A DNA stretch of 64,000 nt from Methanomassiliicoccus sp. (GTDB taxonomy: Archaea; Thermoplasmatota; Thermoplasmata; Methanomassiliicoccales; Methanomassiliicoccaceae): assembly GCA_033485155.1 (NCBI GenBank), contig JAWQJJ010000003.1:1-64000 (forward strand), written 5' to 3'. Each line of letters opens with the position of its first letter. Position 1 is the stretch's first letter. Shown in pieces: positions 41,752-50,280 of this stretch. A program made the translations under genes and the position numbers. The notes below the pieces were generated by a model. It saw nothing but the letters and a program-made list of their open reading frames with translations. It was not told where the DNA came from and searched no databases.

Positions 41752-41937
41752 ATGTTTAAGATGATCAAGATGCTCGTCATGATGTTATGGGTCGTCTGGG
41801 TGGCAGCGATCGTCTCCACCATGGTCTCCAGGAGCATGATGATGGGGAAGAAGATGGGCATGCACAAAATGAAGGGGATGTGGATGGAGAAGAAGCACGG
41901 GATGCATGAGAAGTGTTGTGAGGAAGGAGAAGCATAA
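41752..41937 (+). CDS. Met/His-rich single-span membrane microprotein
   Basis: A 61-residue protein: transmembrane helix MIKMLVMMLWVVWVAAIV, then a tail with many Met, His and Lys residues and two adjacent Cys (MHKMKGMW, KKHGMHEKCCEEGEA). The tail could bind copper or another soft metal. A GAGG seven bases before the ATG at 41752 favours this start over the GTG at 41746. Its neighbour is a hemerythrin-domain gene. I do not recognise a family. Confidence 0.6.
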   Translation: MFKMIKMLVMMLWVVWVAAIVSTMVSRSMMMGKKMGMHKMKGMWMEKKHGMHEKCCEEGEA

Positions 41938-42054
41938 AAGATGCCATATTAATTGATGCGAGCTAATAAAACCCCTTCCTTGTTTTACTGATGCTTCACT
42001 CGGGCAACTTTCTTATACCCTGCTCTCGGACCACAGAGAATCAAGTGAGCCAAT

Positions 42055-42522
42055 ATGGATGTCTTTGATGAGATACGGGATGAGCACAAAATAATCCTAA
42101 TCACAATGGAGGACCTCATCGGCCGAGACCCTGAGACTAGGAGGAGAATGATGAACACCCTCTCCTTCCAGATCATTGCTCATTTGGATGCCGAGGAGCG
42201 ATCGGTGTACAAGGCGTTCGAGAATGTTGATGGCGTTCTCCGACCGATGTCTCTGCGGCATGCTGAGGAGCACCGGGTAGCTCGATTCTTGTTGTCCGGG
42301 CTCCGGGATGAGGGCCTTAGCGACGAACACTGGGCTGCCCGATTGCATGTGCTAAGATTGGGTCTCGAGCAACACTTCCGAAGCGAGGAAAAAGAGTTGT
42401 TCGATGCCGCTCTAGACTACTTCGATCAGAACGAGATCGATGCGATGACTCATAAGTTCGATCAGGTGAAGGCGGAGATGCTGGAGAGCACCAAGGCGAT
42501 TCCCAGTGGTAGGTCTAATTGA
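42055..42522 (+). CDS. Hemerythrin (HHE) domain protein
   Basis: A 155-residue four-helix protein with di-iron ligands His11 (DEHKII), His43 and Glu47 (IIAHLDAEE), His69 and His73 (LRHAEEHR), and His/Glu of EQHFRSEEKELF. Such single-domain proteins bind oxygen, iron or nitric oxide and are common in anaerobes as oxygen sensors or scavengers. It converges on a Rieske-like gene 15 bases downstream, suggesting a redox-defence group. Confidence 0.85.
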   Translation: MDVFDEIRDEHKIILITMEDLIGRDPETRRRMMNTLSFQIIAHLDAEERSVYKAFENVDGVLRPMSLRHAEEHRVARFLLSGLRDEGLSDEHWAARLHVLRLGLEQHFRSEEKELFDAALDYFDQNEIDAMTHKFDQVKAEMLESTKAIPSGRSN

Positions 42523-42537
42523 TCGCCCGTAAAAATG

Positions 42538-42858
42538 TTAGATGTCTACCATGATGCAGTCGCCATCCTGCGAGATGGGGTAGGTGCGAAGATCGTCCGA
42601 CCTTTTTCCATCGTCCCATGATTGCTCGACAACATTTCCGGACCGCAGGTCGAACTCCGAGCCGTGGATCGGGCACCTCACCGTGTAGCCGTTGAGAGCG
42701 CCCTCCGCCAGATTGCCTCCGTCGCTCGAACACAGGCCATCCATGGCGAACAACTGGCCCTCGACGTTGGCCAGGAGAACGATCCGGCCGAGCAGAGTTA
42801 TGTTACTCATCTTTCCAGGCGGTAGTTCTGATGCCAAGCAGGCTTTGATCTTCACCAT
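42538..42858 (-). CDS. Rieske-type ferredoxin with a missing His ligand
   Basis: A 106-residue Rieske fold protein. The second cluster motif is intact (CPIHG, Cys62 and His65) and the usual GNLAEGALNGYTV linker is present. The first motif reads C43-S-S45-D where the family has C-x-H, so one of two His ligands is Ser. It may bind the cluster differently or have lost it. A GAGGG lies seven bases before the ATG, and the leader contains the nested hairpin at 42942-43015. Confidence 0.8.
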   Translation of the reverse strand: MVKIKACLASELPPGKMSNITLLGRIVLLANVEGQLFAMDGLCSSDGGNLAEGALNGYTVRCPIHGSEFDLRSGNVVEQSWDDGKRSDDLRTYPISQDGDCIMVDI

Positions 42859-42941
42859 GGTCGATCCCTCGGTTGTCGAATCTCATTCCGTGGACTCATG
42901 TAATGACTAGGGGAGGGGTTGCTTTTTCAAGGTATGGATGA

Positions 42942-43015
42942 GGCGGCCCAGGGAACCGAGATACAATCGCTCAGAATGGCTATGAATAGGGGTGAGCGAT
43001 CGTCACTGGGCCGCC
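42942..43015 (-). ncRNA. Nested-hairpin RNA candidate (small RNA or structured leader of the Rieske gene)
   Basis: Outer stem GGCGGCCCAG (42942-42951) with CTGGGCCGCC (43006-43015), ten perfect pairs. Inner stem ATCGCTCA (42966-42973) with TGAGCGAT (42993-43000), eight perfect pairs. On the minus strand a TATA box ATATTAATAAG at about 43038-43048 is about 26 bases before the outer stem, so a transcript would begin right at it. It then either ends as a 75-90 base RNA or continues into the Rieske gene. Confidence 0.5.
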
Positions 43016-43077
43016 CTTCGGTGTTTGATTCTTCTCTTATTAATATGCTGGGTTGAGGGGGTTAAAACCGTCGAATC

Positions 43078-44322
43078 TCATGTCGGGATAGTGAAAAAGA
43101 ACGTCGTCCCCTTGCCTGGTTCGCTCTCGAACCATATTCTGCCGCCGTGACGCTCGACGATCTTCTTAGTGATCGCTAAACCGATTCCGGTGCCAGGGTA
43201 CTCGTCCCTAGTGTGCAGTCGGGAGAACATCTTGAACAGTTTGTCCGCGTACTGGGCATCGATGCCGATGCCGTTGTCCTTCACAGAAAAGATGAACTCA
43301 TTGCCGGCGGCCACAGCGGAGACGATGATCCTAGGAACAGCATCATGCCGCCTGAACTTGATGGCGTTCGATATCAGGTTCGTAAGCAGCTGACCCATCT
43401 GCTTCTCGTCCCCCAGCACTGTGGGGAGCGACTCAGATGATATCACAGTCTTGGTCTCGTCGATGTAGATGTGCAAGGCATTGAGAACGGCAATCATAAC
43501 TCGATCCATGTCTACTCGGGCGAACTCATTTCCCTGTGTATCTACCCGCGAGTACTCCAGAATGTCTTGCACGAGCTCGCGCATGCGGACAGCCCCAGAG
43601 TTGATGAAGGACATGTACTCCTTGGCCATAGGATCAAGTCCATCCCCGAACTTCCTGTTAAGCAGGCCAAGATAGCTAGTGATCATGCGCAGCGGCTCCT
43701 GAAGATCGTGGGAGGCAATGTAAGCGAACTGTTGAAGTTCGGTGTTACTACGCTCCAGTTTCTTTGAATACTCTTCCACCTGTTGCTGCACCCGGTTGAC
43801 TTCCGTGACATCGGTCACAATAGACCGAAATCCTCTATCGATTCGTCCATTTACGATATTACTCTCGATCCGTACTTGGATCTTCTCCCCGTCGTTCCGT
43901 ACAATAGGTAACGTGTCCACTTGCTTCCCCTGCTCCAGCCGTCGGTAATGGAGGTAAAACGATTCCTGAGATCGAGGCGAGACGAAGCGGGAGAGGGGCT
44001 TGTTGATAAGCTGTTTCCTCTCCATTCCCAATAAGAAAGAGGCCGCGAGGTTGGCCTCCTTGATGATCAGGTTGGGAGTGAGGGTGATGTATCCGACCGG
44101 AGCGAGGTCATATAGTTCGAAATATTTGGCCTTGGTCTCTTCCAGCTCAAGCTGGATCCTCTTCAGCTCCTCGTTCTGTATGTTAAGCTCCTCTTGATGG
44201 AGGCTGAGCTCCTCAACTAATTTTACATTGTCCTCTGCTGATCTCTCTTGGACTGGCTGTCTCTCCTCCAGTCTCCTTTTAGCTTTCTCCCTTAGCTCCC
44301 TATTGCAGAAATCACCCACCAT
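43078..44322 (-). CDS. PAS-domain sensor histidine kinase
   Basis: A 414-residue cytoplasmic kinase. A coiled coil occupies about residues 15-65 and a PAS domain follows (about 66-175, FELYDLAPVGYITLTPNLIIKEAN). A dimerisation/phospho-acceptor domain has His205 (IASHDLQEPLRMI). The ATPase domain has the N box (NLISNAIKFRRHD), G1 (DNGIGID), the F box and G2 (GTGIGLAITKK). No membrane segment, so it senses an intracellular signal. Divergent from the CheB-CheR-PAS gene and near a stand-alone receiver. The TATA box AGTATATATTC is at about 44352-44362. Confidence 0.93.
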   Translation of the reverse strand: MVGDFCNRELREKAKRRLEERQPVQERSAEDNVKLVEELSLHQEELNIQNEELKRIQLELEETKAKYFELYDLAPVGYITLTPNLIIKEANLAASFLLGMERKQLINKPLSRFVSPRSQESFYLHYRRLEQGKQVDTLPIVRNDGEKIQVRIESNIVNGRIDRGFRSIVTDVTEVNRVQQQVEEYSKKLERSNTELQQFAYIASHDLQEPLRMITSYLGLLNRKFGDGLDPMAKEYMSFINSGAVRMRELVQDILEYSRVDTQGNEFARVDMDRVMIAVLNALHIYIDETKTVISSESLPTVLGDEKQMGQLLTNLISNAIKFRRHDAVPRIIVSAVAAGNEFIFSVKDNGIGIDAQYADKLFKMFSRLHTRDEYPGTGIGLAITKKIVERHGGRIWFESEPGKGTTFFFTIPT

Positions 44323-44450
44323 TGTAGAACATTATGAGTTCGCTTTCCATGAATATATACTATTGTGACATTCGTTCCTCGAGGGCGATAAACATTATGA
44401 ATGCGTAATTGGGGAGCCTACTTTTCTACCGGAGAGTCATTGAAGTGAAT

Positions 44451-44464
44451 ATCCATCGATGGAT
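44451..44464. promoter_or_regulatory. 14-base perfect palindrome between divergent signalling genes
   Basis: ATCCATCGATGGAT lies between the kinase and the CheB-CheR gene, about 60 bases upstream of the TTTTAATT TATA-like box of the latter. Candidate operator. Confidence 0.35.
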
Positions 44465-44563
44465 GTTCGACTGGACTTTGTTCGTGAATCAAAGTTTGTA
44501 AGTAGTCTTGGAGGAATATCGTGATTGTTTTAATTCTGCAGGGATGTAAATGGGGGTAAACGA

Positions 44564-47134
44564 TTGGTAAACGGTGAAAGGACGAAGAATGTGGATAATG
44601 TCCTACCGAACCTGAGCATGGAGGAGACCTTTCCTATCGTCGCTCTGGGTTCATCGGCCGGCGGTCTGGAAGCCCAGGAGGCCTTTTTTAAAAATTCGCC
44701 TTCTGATCCGGAAGTGGCCTACGTCGTCATCACACATCTGGAACCGCATCATCCCAGCCTCATGGCTGAGATCATCTCCAAGTCCACCAGTATGGAAGCA
44801 TTCCAGGCTGAGGATGGCATGACCATCCAGAAGAACAAGATCTATGTAATTCCCCCTGCTAAATATATGATAGTCACCGACGGAACGCTCCGCCTCCTTG
44901 ATCGCGACGGCGACGCCGAGCCGTTCCTGCCTATCGATTACTTCTTTCGCTCCCTGGCCGAAGACCGAAAAGAGAACGCGATCGCGATCGTGCTCTCTGG
45001 CAATGGTTCGGACGGATCGGTCGGGATAAGAGCGATCCATGCCAACCTTGGCATGGTCATGGTCCAGAGCCCGGAAACGGCAAAATATGATAGCATGCCC
45101 CGGAGTGCCATCGAGACGGGACTGGTGGACTTCGTTCTTCCCCCTAACGAGATGTCCGCGATGATGCTAAAGTATGTTCACACACTGGAAACCAGGATAC
45201 AACTGCCCAAGGCTGAACAAGTCGGTGGAACCGATTTCGAGCACAAGATCTTATCCATCGTCAAGAACGAAACCGGTCATGATTTCTTCCTCTACAAGAA
45301 AAGCACGATCAATAGGAGGATCGAGCGCCGTATAGCCGTCCACCAATTCGAAACCAAGGAGCAATACATCAAGTATCTGTTGGCCAACCCAGAGGAGACC
45401 CATTTGCTCTTTAGCGAGCTGATCATAGAGGTCACAAGCTTCTTCAGGAATCCTGAAGCCTTCGCATCCCTGAAGGATAGCCTCAGAAAAATCGTCCTCT
45501 CCCATTCGGGGGATGTTCTTAGGGCATGGGTAACGGCATGCTCCACTGGTGAGGAGGCCTATTCGATCGGCATCATCATGAGAGAGTTGATGGAAGAAAC
45601 TGGCAAGAATCTGAGGGTCCAGATATTCGGTTCTGATATCAATGAGAGAGCGATCAATACGGCTCGGACCGGTGATTATCCTCCAGCTATTGCCGATGAT
45701 ATCGATGCGACGCGCCTAGAAAAGTATTTCATCAAACACGAGAACGGATATAGGGTTCGGAAGGAGGTCAGGGATATGGTGGTTTTCGCGCCTCATGACA
45801 TCAATCGTGATCCTCCGTTCCTCCACCTTGACCTATTGACCTGCCGGAACCTTCTGATCTATTTCCAGCCAGCTCTCCAGAGAAGAGCATTGGAGACATT
45901 CAGTCATGCCCTGAACTCCAGCGGCATCCTGTTCCTAGGAGAGTCGGAAACAATCAACGGCTATGATGATCGATTCGTGGCCATTGATCCGAAGTGGAAG
46001 GTTTACCAGAGGAAGTCACACACGCAAACTCCCCCCATCTGGCAAAGCGGCGTACAACCCCGACAGAAGAGAGGGGACCTTCTGACGAAGACCAAGCCAA
46101 CCGGAGAAATGAGCTTGAACGAAAAGGCGGAAAAGATACTCCTCTCCGAACACACACCGCCGAGCCTCATCATCAATGATAAGAATGAGATAGTCTATTT
46201 TCACGGTCAGATAAAAAAATACCTCGAGCCACGTTCAGGCAGGGCCAGCTTCAATGTGCAGGATATGCTCCGTGAGGATATCAGATATGCGGTTATGTCT
46301 GCTACCGACGAGTCTCGAGCTACTGGGAGATCTGTGCTAAAAGAGGGGGTCCAGGTTCATTCGGACCATGATACGTCATTCCTAAATCTTATTGTCAGAC
46401 CCCTGGATGTCCCAGCATCGATTACAAACATCCTGGTCATCTTCGACGAGAGGTCCGTCCCTCATAACATTCTACAGATGAAGAAGGATATGATCATCAC
46501 ACCAGATGTGGAAACAAGAATACATGAGCTGGAGAAAGAACTAGGGTATACTAGGGCAACTCTGAGCAACACCATAGAGCAGCTAGAGACATCCAACGAA
46601 GAACTGACCTCCACCAACGAAGAGCTTCAGTCGAATAATGAGGAGCTGCAAAGCGTGGCCGAGGAATCGGAGACTGGAAAGGAAGAGCTTAGCTCGTTGA
46701 ACGAGGAACTGATGACGGTCAACGCAGAGCTGGAGAAGAAGAACCAGGAGCTCATAATGACCAGCAGCGATATGAGGAATATCCTCAACAGCATTGACGA
46801 AGCCATCATCTTTCTAGACATGGGATTGAGGATTAGAAGATTCACGAACTTGATGCAAACGATTATGAACCTGCTTCCTGGAGATGTGGGCCGCCCGATC
46901 CAGGATATCACCACGAACCTGAAGGATGAGAGCCTGGTCGTGGATGTTAAAAAGGTGCTCGATTCCCTGAACACCCAGGAGAAAGAGGTTCAGACCAAGG
47001 ATGGTCACTGGTACAAGATCAAGATCCTCCCCTATCGGACCATCGAGAATGTTATCGATGGAGTGGTGGTCACCTTTAGCGACATCAACGCCCAAAAGAT
47101 GGTCCAGGAAAACTTGAAGGAAGAAAAATCATAG
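44564..47134 (+). CDS. CheB-CheR fusion protein with coiled coil and PAS domain
   Basis: An 856-residue fusion. CheB methylesterase, about 22-215: catalytic Ser in ALGSSAGG, THLEPHH, GNGSDGSVGI. CheR methyltransferase, about 225-490: ETSFFRNP-like VTSFFRNPEAF, SAM motif ACSTGEEAYS, CRNLLIYFQPALQ. Then a linker, a long coiled coil (about 640-745; repeated SNEELxSTNEELQS heptads) and a PAS domain (about 745-850). Unlike many bacterial relatives, no kinase domain follows. The TTG start has GGGGG seven bases upstream; ATG at 44618 is the alternative. No chemotaxis receptors are in the window; it may modify or scaffold the adjacent kinase. Confidence 0.9.
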   Translation: MVNGERTKNVDNVLPNLSMEETFPIVALGSSAGGLEAQEAFFKNSPSDPEVAYVVITHLEPHHPSLMAEIISKSTSMEAFQAEDGMTIQKNKIYVIPPAKYMIVTDGTLRLLDRDGDAEPFLPIDYFFRSLAEDRKENAIAIVLSGNGSDGSVGIRAIHANLGMVMVQSPETAKYDSMPRSAIETGLVDFVLPPNEMSAMMLKYVHTLETRIQLPKAEQVGGTDFEHKILSIVKNETGHDFFLYKKSTINRRIERRIAVHQFETKEQYIKYLLANPEETHLLFSELIIEVTSFFRNPEAFASLKDSLRKIVLSHSGDVLRAWVTACSTGEEAYSIGIIMRELMEETGKNLRVQIFGSDINERAINTARTGDYPPAIADDIDATRLEKYFIKHENGYRVRKEVRDMVVFAPHDINRDPPFLHLDLLTCRNLLIYFQPALQRRALETFSHALNSSGILFLGESETINGYDDRFVAIDPKWKVYQRKSHTQTPPIWQSGVQPRQKRGDLLTKTKPTGEMSLNEKAEKILLSEHTPPSLIINDKNEIVYFHGQIKKYLEPRSGRASFNVQDMLREDIRYAVMSATDESRATGRSVLKEGVQVHSDHDTSFLNLIVRPLDVPASITNILVIFDERSVPHNILQMKKDMIITPDVETRIHELEKELGYTRATLSNTIEQLETSNEELTSTNEELQSNNEELQSVAEESETGKEELSSLNEELMTVNAELEKKNQELIMTSSDMRNILNSIDEAIIFLDMGLRIRRFTNLMQTIMNLLPGDVGRPIQDITTNLKDESLVVDVKKVLDSLNTQEKEVQTKDGHWYKIKILPYRTIENVIDGVVVTFSDINAQKMVQENLKEEKS

Positions 47135-47809
47135 AGATCTGTCCATTATCATCACACGATTCTTCACTCCTCGCCCTTCCTGACCACGAATCGGAAACGG
47201 AAGGTGCCTTCCCCGATCGTTGATATTATGAATTTCCCAAGGCTTGCGGAGATCTACGCCGAATATCGATCGAGGAAGGCGTCGATTTACTTTCATCTCA
47301 TGAGCAATAAAACTTCACTTACGCTCTCCAACGCAACGTGACCTCCGTCGCCGGCATGAACCTGACCATAGTCTGAGAAGATCTCGACAACGAGCCGGCC
47401 ACGGAGGCACTTACTCATTTACAATCCCAGGGTAATATAGCTTCATGTATTGATCCGCAGAGATGCCCCGTGCCCATGTGCCTAGTTCGCTTAGGGTGTC
47501 TAGTTCGTTGGGTCTATGTGCCTGCGACACGGGGGCACCGTCTCACCATGGGGATCAGGACTAAAATCGTTTACGACGTGAGTTTTCGATCGCTTCCCAC
47601 CAACCGGATGGCCACCTCGCCGGCATGTGGATGACTCATCGAATTGGTATGCCCTTGCGGACTACGCCTGCCGGCGAGATGGGAACAAATCATCATTGCC
47701 CGGAGGCAATAAAGGTTTACTTTCGGCCCCGCTAAAGACGTGGGCGATAATCACTTTCGACGTCCCCTTCCCGCAACTACCGTCAAGAGGAGAGTTCGTC
47801 CGGATCATC
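47135..47809. other. 675-base region without a supported gene
   Basis: Bases 47167-47185 match exactly, over 19 bases, the 3' end of the zinc-ribbon gene at 52456. A minus-strand fragment above it (GKFIIS...GTFRFRF) resembles a DUF1508 strand but has no start. TGACCTCCGTCGCCGGC-like motifs recur at about 47340 and 47610. No gene is convincing. Confidence 0.4.
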
Positions 47810-48034
47810 ATGATGAACGATTACGTCAACATCACCAAAGCGAAGATCTGCCCAGCCTGCGGGGCCACGAACCGCATTAGGTACGATTGGAGGACGATGA
47901 TGGTAGAAGCCCCGTGCTCGAGCTGCGGTGCTCTGGTCAAATGGAAGCGGAAGATGCTCGGCGCCGGCGGTTCCATCAAGACGGCATTCGAGGACGACAC
48001 GCCCGAGCTCGTGGATAACGTTAAGCCGACATAA
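47810..48034 (+). CDS. Small zinc-ribbon protein
   Basis: A 74-residue protein with one zinc ribbon, CPACGATNRIRYDW...CSSCGALVKWKRK, and a short acidic tail. Two adjacent ATGs (47810 and 47813) are the only plausible starts in the conserved part; a GAGGAG lies too far upstream (about 18 bases), and the frame is open to 47627. It overlaps the 3' end of the convergent gene by 14 bases. Function unknown. Confidence 0.5.
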   Translation: MMNDYVNITKAKICPACGATNRIRYDWRTMMVEAPCSSCGALVKWKRKMLGAGGSIKTAFEDDTPELVDNVKPT

Positions 48035-49043
48035 CTTCTCTGATGCAGATTATGCAACGATCCTCGGTGAACACTTCATACTGGTGATCACCGGTTGTCG
48101 ATGGAGTAATATTAATGGAGGCCATCATACCAGTGAAATTGATACTTTGTTCCCCTTCGATAATGTAATCAAATGTCTGCATACCCAGCTCCTGGAACGT
48201 GATGTTCTTACCAAGAGCATCTAAGGTTAAAGAGGGAACAAAATTCGATATGAATGAGTAAGAAGCATTCTTCGTTGCCAGCGTTATATTTGCTTGCTCA
48301 CCATAAGCGAGATTGTAAGTTGTATAGTTCCATGATGAAGCATTCAAATCAGGACTGCTCATATTCAACTGGACTCCGTAAGCGGGGCCCAGTGCCTCGC
48401 AACCAAACCCAATGATCGTTTTGTTCCCCATCCAATATGATCCGATTATGCTGACTTTCATAAACAGCATTGTTAGACCACTTTCGACCGACGTGTTGCA
48501 TATGAGATTGCCTGCGGAGAGAGACATGCTTATTGTTCTATCTGAGTCGATTTGCTTGAGAAGGTAGCAGCTGTTGGTCAAGTTCAAACTCCATGTATAA
48601 TTAGATATGTTATCGGAGGAATCAACGAATGTCGCTATACCCAATGGAATGCTAACGACTGGACAGTGCCACAGGGTGAAGTTGGCGACAATATCGGTCT
48701 TCTCATCGCTAGGATAGATTGTGGTGAATTCAGCCCAGTGACCTGTTGCCATTGCAGATAAATTGAGCTCCAATAGGGCATTGAATGTCAAGGAATATAA
48801 GCCGCTGGCGTCCGTTGTCGTGGTAATGACGCCTGGACCTAATGCAGAGACAGAAGCGTTCTCCAACGGCGTTCCATCCTCATCGGTGACCAAGCCATGA
48901 ATGTTTAACACGATAGGATTGTTGGTATCATGAGTCACGCCGCACTTCCCATAGGGATAGTATATCAGAGCTGCTACCATTATGGCGAATGCGATGATAA
49001 GGATCGAAACGATCTTGATTTTGCGCTTGATACCGTCCAACAT
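48021..49043 (-). CDS. Membrane-anchored extracellular protein with carboxypeptidase-regulatory-like domain
   Basis: A 340-residue protein: N-terminal transmembrane anchor (IVSILIIAFAIMVAALIYY), then an extracellular part. Residues about 45-115 form a carboxypeptidase-regulatory-like beta-sandwich (IHGLVTDEDGTPLENASVSALG...TTTDASGLYSLTF). The remaining 220 residues are rich in Asn, Ser and Thr with many N-x-S/T sequons, typical of archaeal surface glycoproteins. Base composition is more A/T-rich than the core genes. A TATA-like ATAAATAAAACC at about 49074-49086 lies upstream. Confidence 0.7.
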   Translation of the reverse strand: MLDGIKRKIKIVSILIIAFAIMVAALIYYPYGKCGVTHDTNNPIVLNIHGLVTDEDGTPLENASVSALGPGVITTTTDASGLYSLTFNALLELNLSAMATGHWAEFTTIYPSDEKTDIVANFTLWHCPVVSIPLGIATFVDSSDNISNYTWSLNLTNSCYLLKQIDSDRTISMSLSAGNLICNTSVESGLTMLFMKVSIIGSYWMGNKTIIGFGCEALGPAYGVQLNMSSPDLNASSWNYTTYNLAYGEQANITLATKNASYSFISNFVPSLTLDALGKNITFQELGMQTFDYIIEGEQSINFTGMMASINITPSTTGDHQYEVFTEDRCIICIREVMSA

Positions 49044-49306
49044 CTCCCACCAGTCGAATAATAATCGAAATGGTTTTATTTATTATGGTTCCAATAGTTT
49101 ATGTGATAATATCAAAGAATAGATGTCCCAGTGATTAAGTTTCATTTTTCAATGCTGGAATAATTCGAAAGGGTTTTTGTTTAATGAATATTATATTCTG
49201 ATGGGTTGGAGAAGGTCTTGGAGCATCGCTACTGGCCGTAGTGAGTTTTGAGATCATCGTCATAGCGTAAGCTATGGTTTTTCCAACAAAGTGAGAAGGG
49301 AAAAAT

Positions 49307-49996
49307 ATGAAGAAATTTGGGGAAGCAAGAAAAACAATGGCGATCGGGACAATAGTGGTTATGATCGCATTTGTCCTAGTCGCCATGACTCCAGTTGTAT
49401 CTGCGAATAGTGGTACTTTTACCGCACCTTATACTAGCTGTAACGCTTGGACGAATTACGGTGTTACCACTCAGTATGGCTCGGTAATCGCGACACCGAC
49501 TGCCCCGAGCATGAGTGCATCAAACGGCTACGGCACAATGGGAGCCCACATCGAGACTGGAATAAACTCTTATGCAACAATTGTGGAAAAGATTGGCCTT
49601 AGTGGCTGTGAGTTTATAGCTGGCTCAACTTCACAATATGTCAAGAGTACTTGGTACACTACGGCAAGTGGCCAGTACCATACAGACACTTCCGGTGGGA
49701 CTGTACAGGTCTACATAATCATCTTCATGAGTTTGTTTGATGTAGACTCATCCACTTCGAGGACGGAAGTGGGAACATACGTTTTGCAAATGTCATATTC
49801 TGATGTAACGATTAAACACACCTTTGGCGGACCTTGGACCGTAGCCACCGGCTATACATGGACCGGTTTAACACAGAACCACCATTATATCGTCCAGGAT
49901 ACGCTTGAGCTGTATGCATATTGTAGCTCAGTGGGCGGAAATGGGTACTTAACTGTCAATGTTGGAGGAACATGCCAATCCATAGTGCTTCAATGA
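49307..49996 (+). CDS. Secreted protein of unknown function (A)
   Basis: A 229-residue protein with a signal peptide (MAIGTIVVMIAFVLVAMTPV then VSA/NS cleavage). The mature part is Ser, Thr, Gly and Tyr-rich with four Cys, mostly beta by appearance. It shares layout with the gene at 51625: VSAN cleavage, a GYTW or TYTW strand, an H-x-Y-x-I segment and a late YC. I do not recognise a family. The message ends at a clear hairpin (50011-50037). Confidence 0.65.
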   Translation: MKKFGEARKTMAIGTIVVMIAFVLVAMTPVVSANSGTFTAPYTSCNAWTNYGVTTQYGSVIATPTAPSMSASNGYGTMGAHIETGINSYATIVEKIGLSGCEFIAGSTSQYVKSTWYTTASGQYHTDTSGGTVQVYIIIFMSLFDVDSSTSRTEVGTYVLQMSYSDVTIKHTFGGPWTVATGYTWTGLTQNHHYIVQDTLELYAYCSSVGGNGYLTVNVGGTCQSIVLQ

Positions 49997-50010
49997 AATA
50001 GTTGAAAAAC

Positions 50011-50037
50011 GACGATTCCTGGTTGAACGGAATCGTC
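50011..50037 (+). terminator. Terminator hairpin after secreted protein A
   Basis: GACGATTCC, a 9-base loop, GGAATCGTC, followed by ATTATCTTTCTCT; 15 bases after the stop codon. Confidence 0.6.
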
Positions 50038-50109
50038 ATTATCTTTCTCTCAATTAAAGAGTTTGTATAATTGTATTTTGACGTTCTGACTTTTTTAATA
50101 AGGGGTTTT

Positions 50110-50215
50110 CCTCCTCGCCCTTGCGGTTCGCGACAACGGCACCACAAGCAGGGCACCTAAATAGGAAGCAATTGCCTCAAGGGATGCGGCATCCTTCATG
50201 GTGCCACGGATCCGC
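50110..50215 (-). pseudogene. Remnant of a zinc-ribbon gene (C-terminal ribbon)
   Basis: Reads NCFLFRCPACGAVVANRKGEE on the minus strand, matching the end of the copies at 52456 and 54084, but a TGA and a frameshift lie just upstream and no N-terminal half follows. Confidence 0.6.
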
Positions 50216-50280
50216 AGCCGCTACGATGGCATGTCCCGAGGAGATTTTCTCATCATAAAAATAGAAAAGGGGTTTCAGGC

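Noticed and set aside
47167-47245. DUF1508-like fragment (GKFIIS...GTFRFRF) on the minus strand
   Set aside because: Only about 25 codons, no start codon or ribosome-binding site, and it merges into the zinc-ribbon 3' end; at most a remnant.
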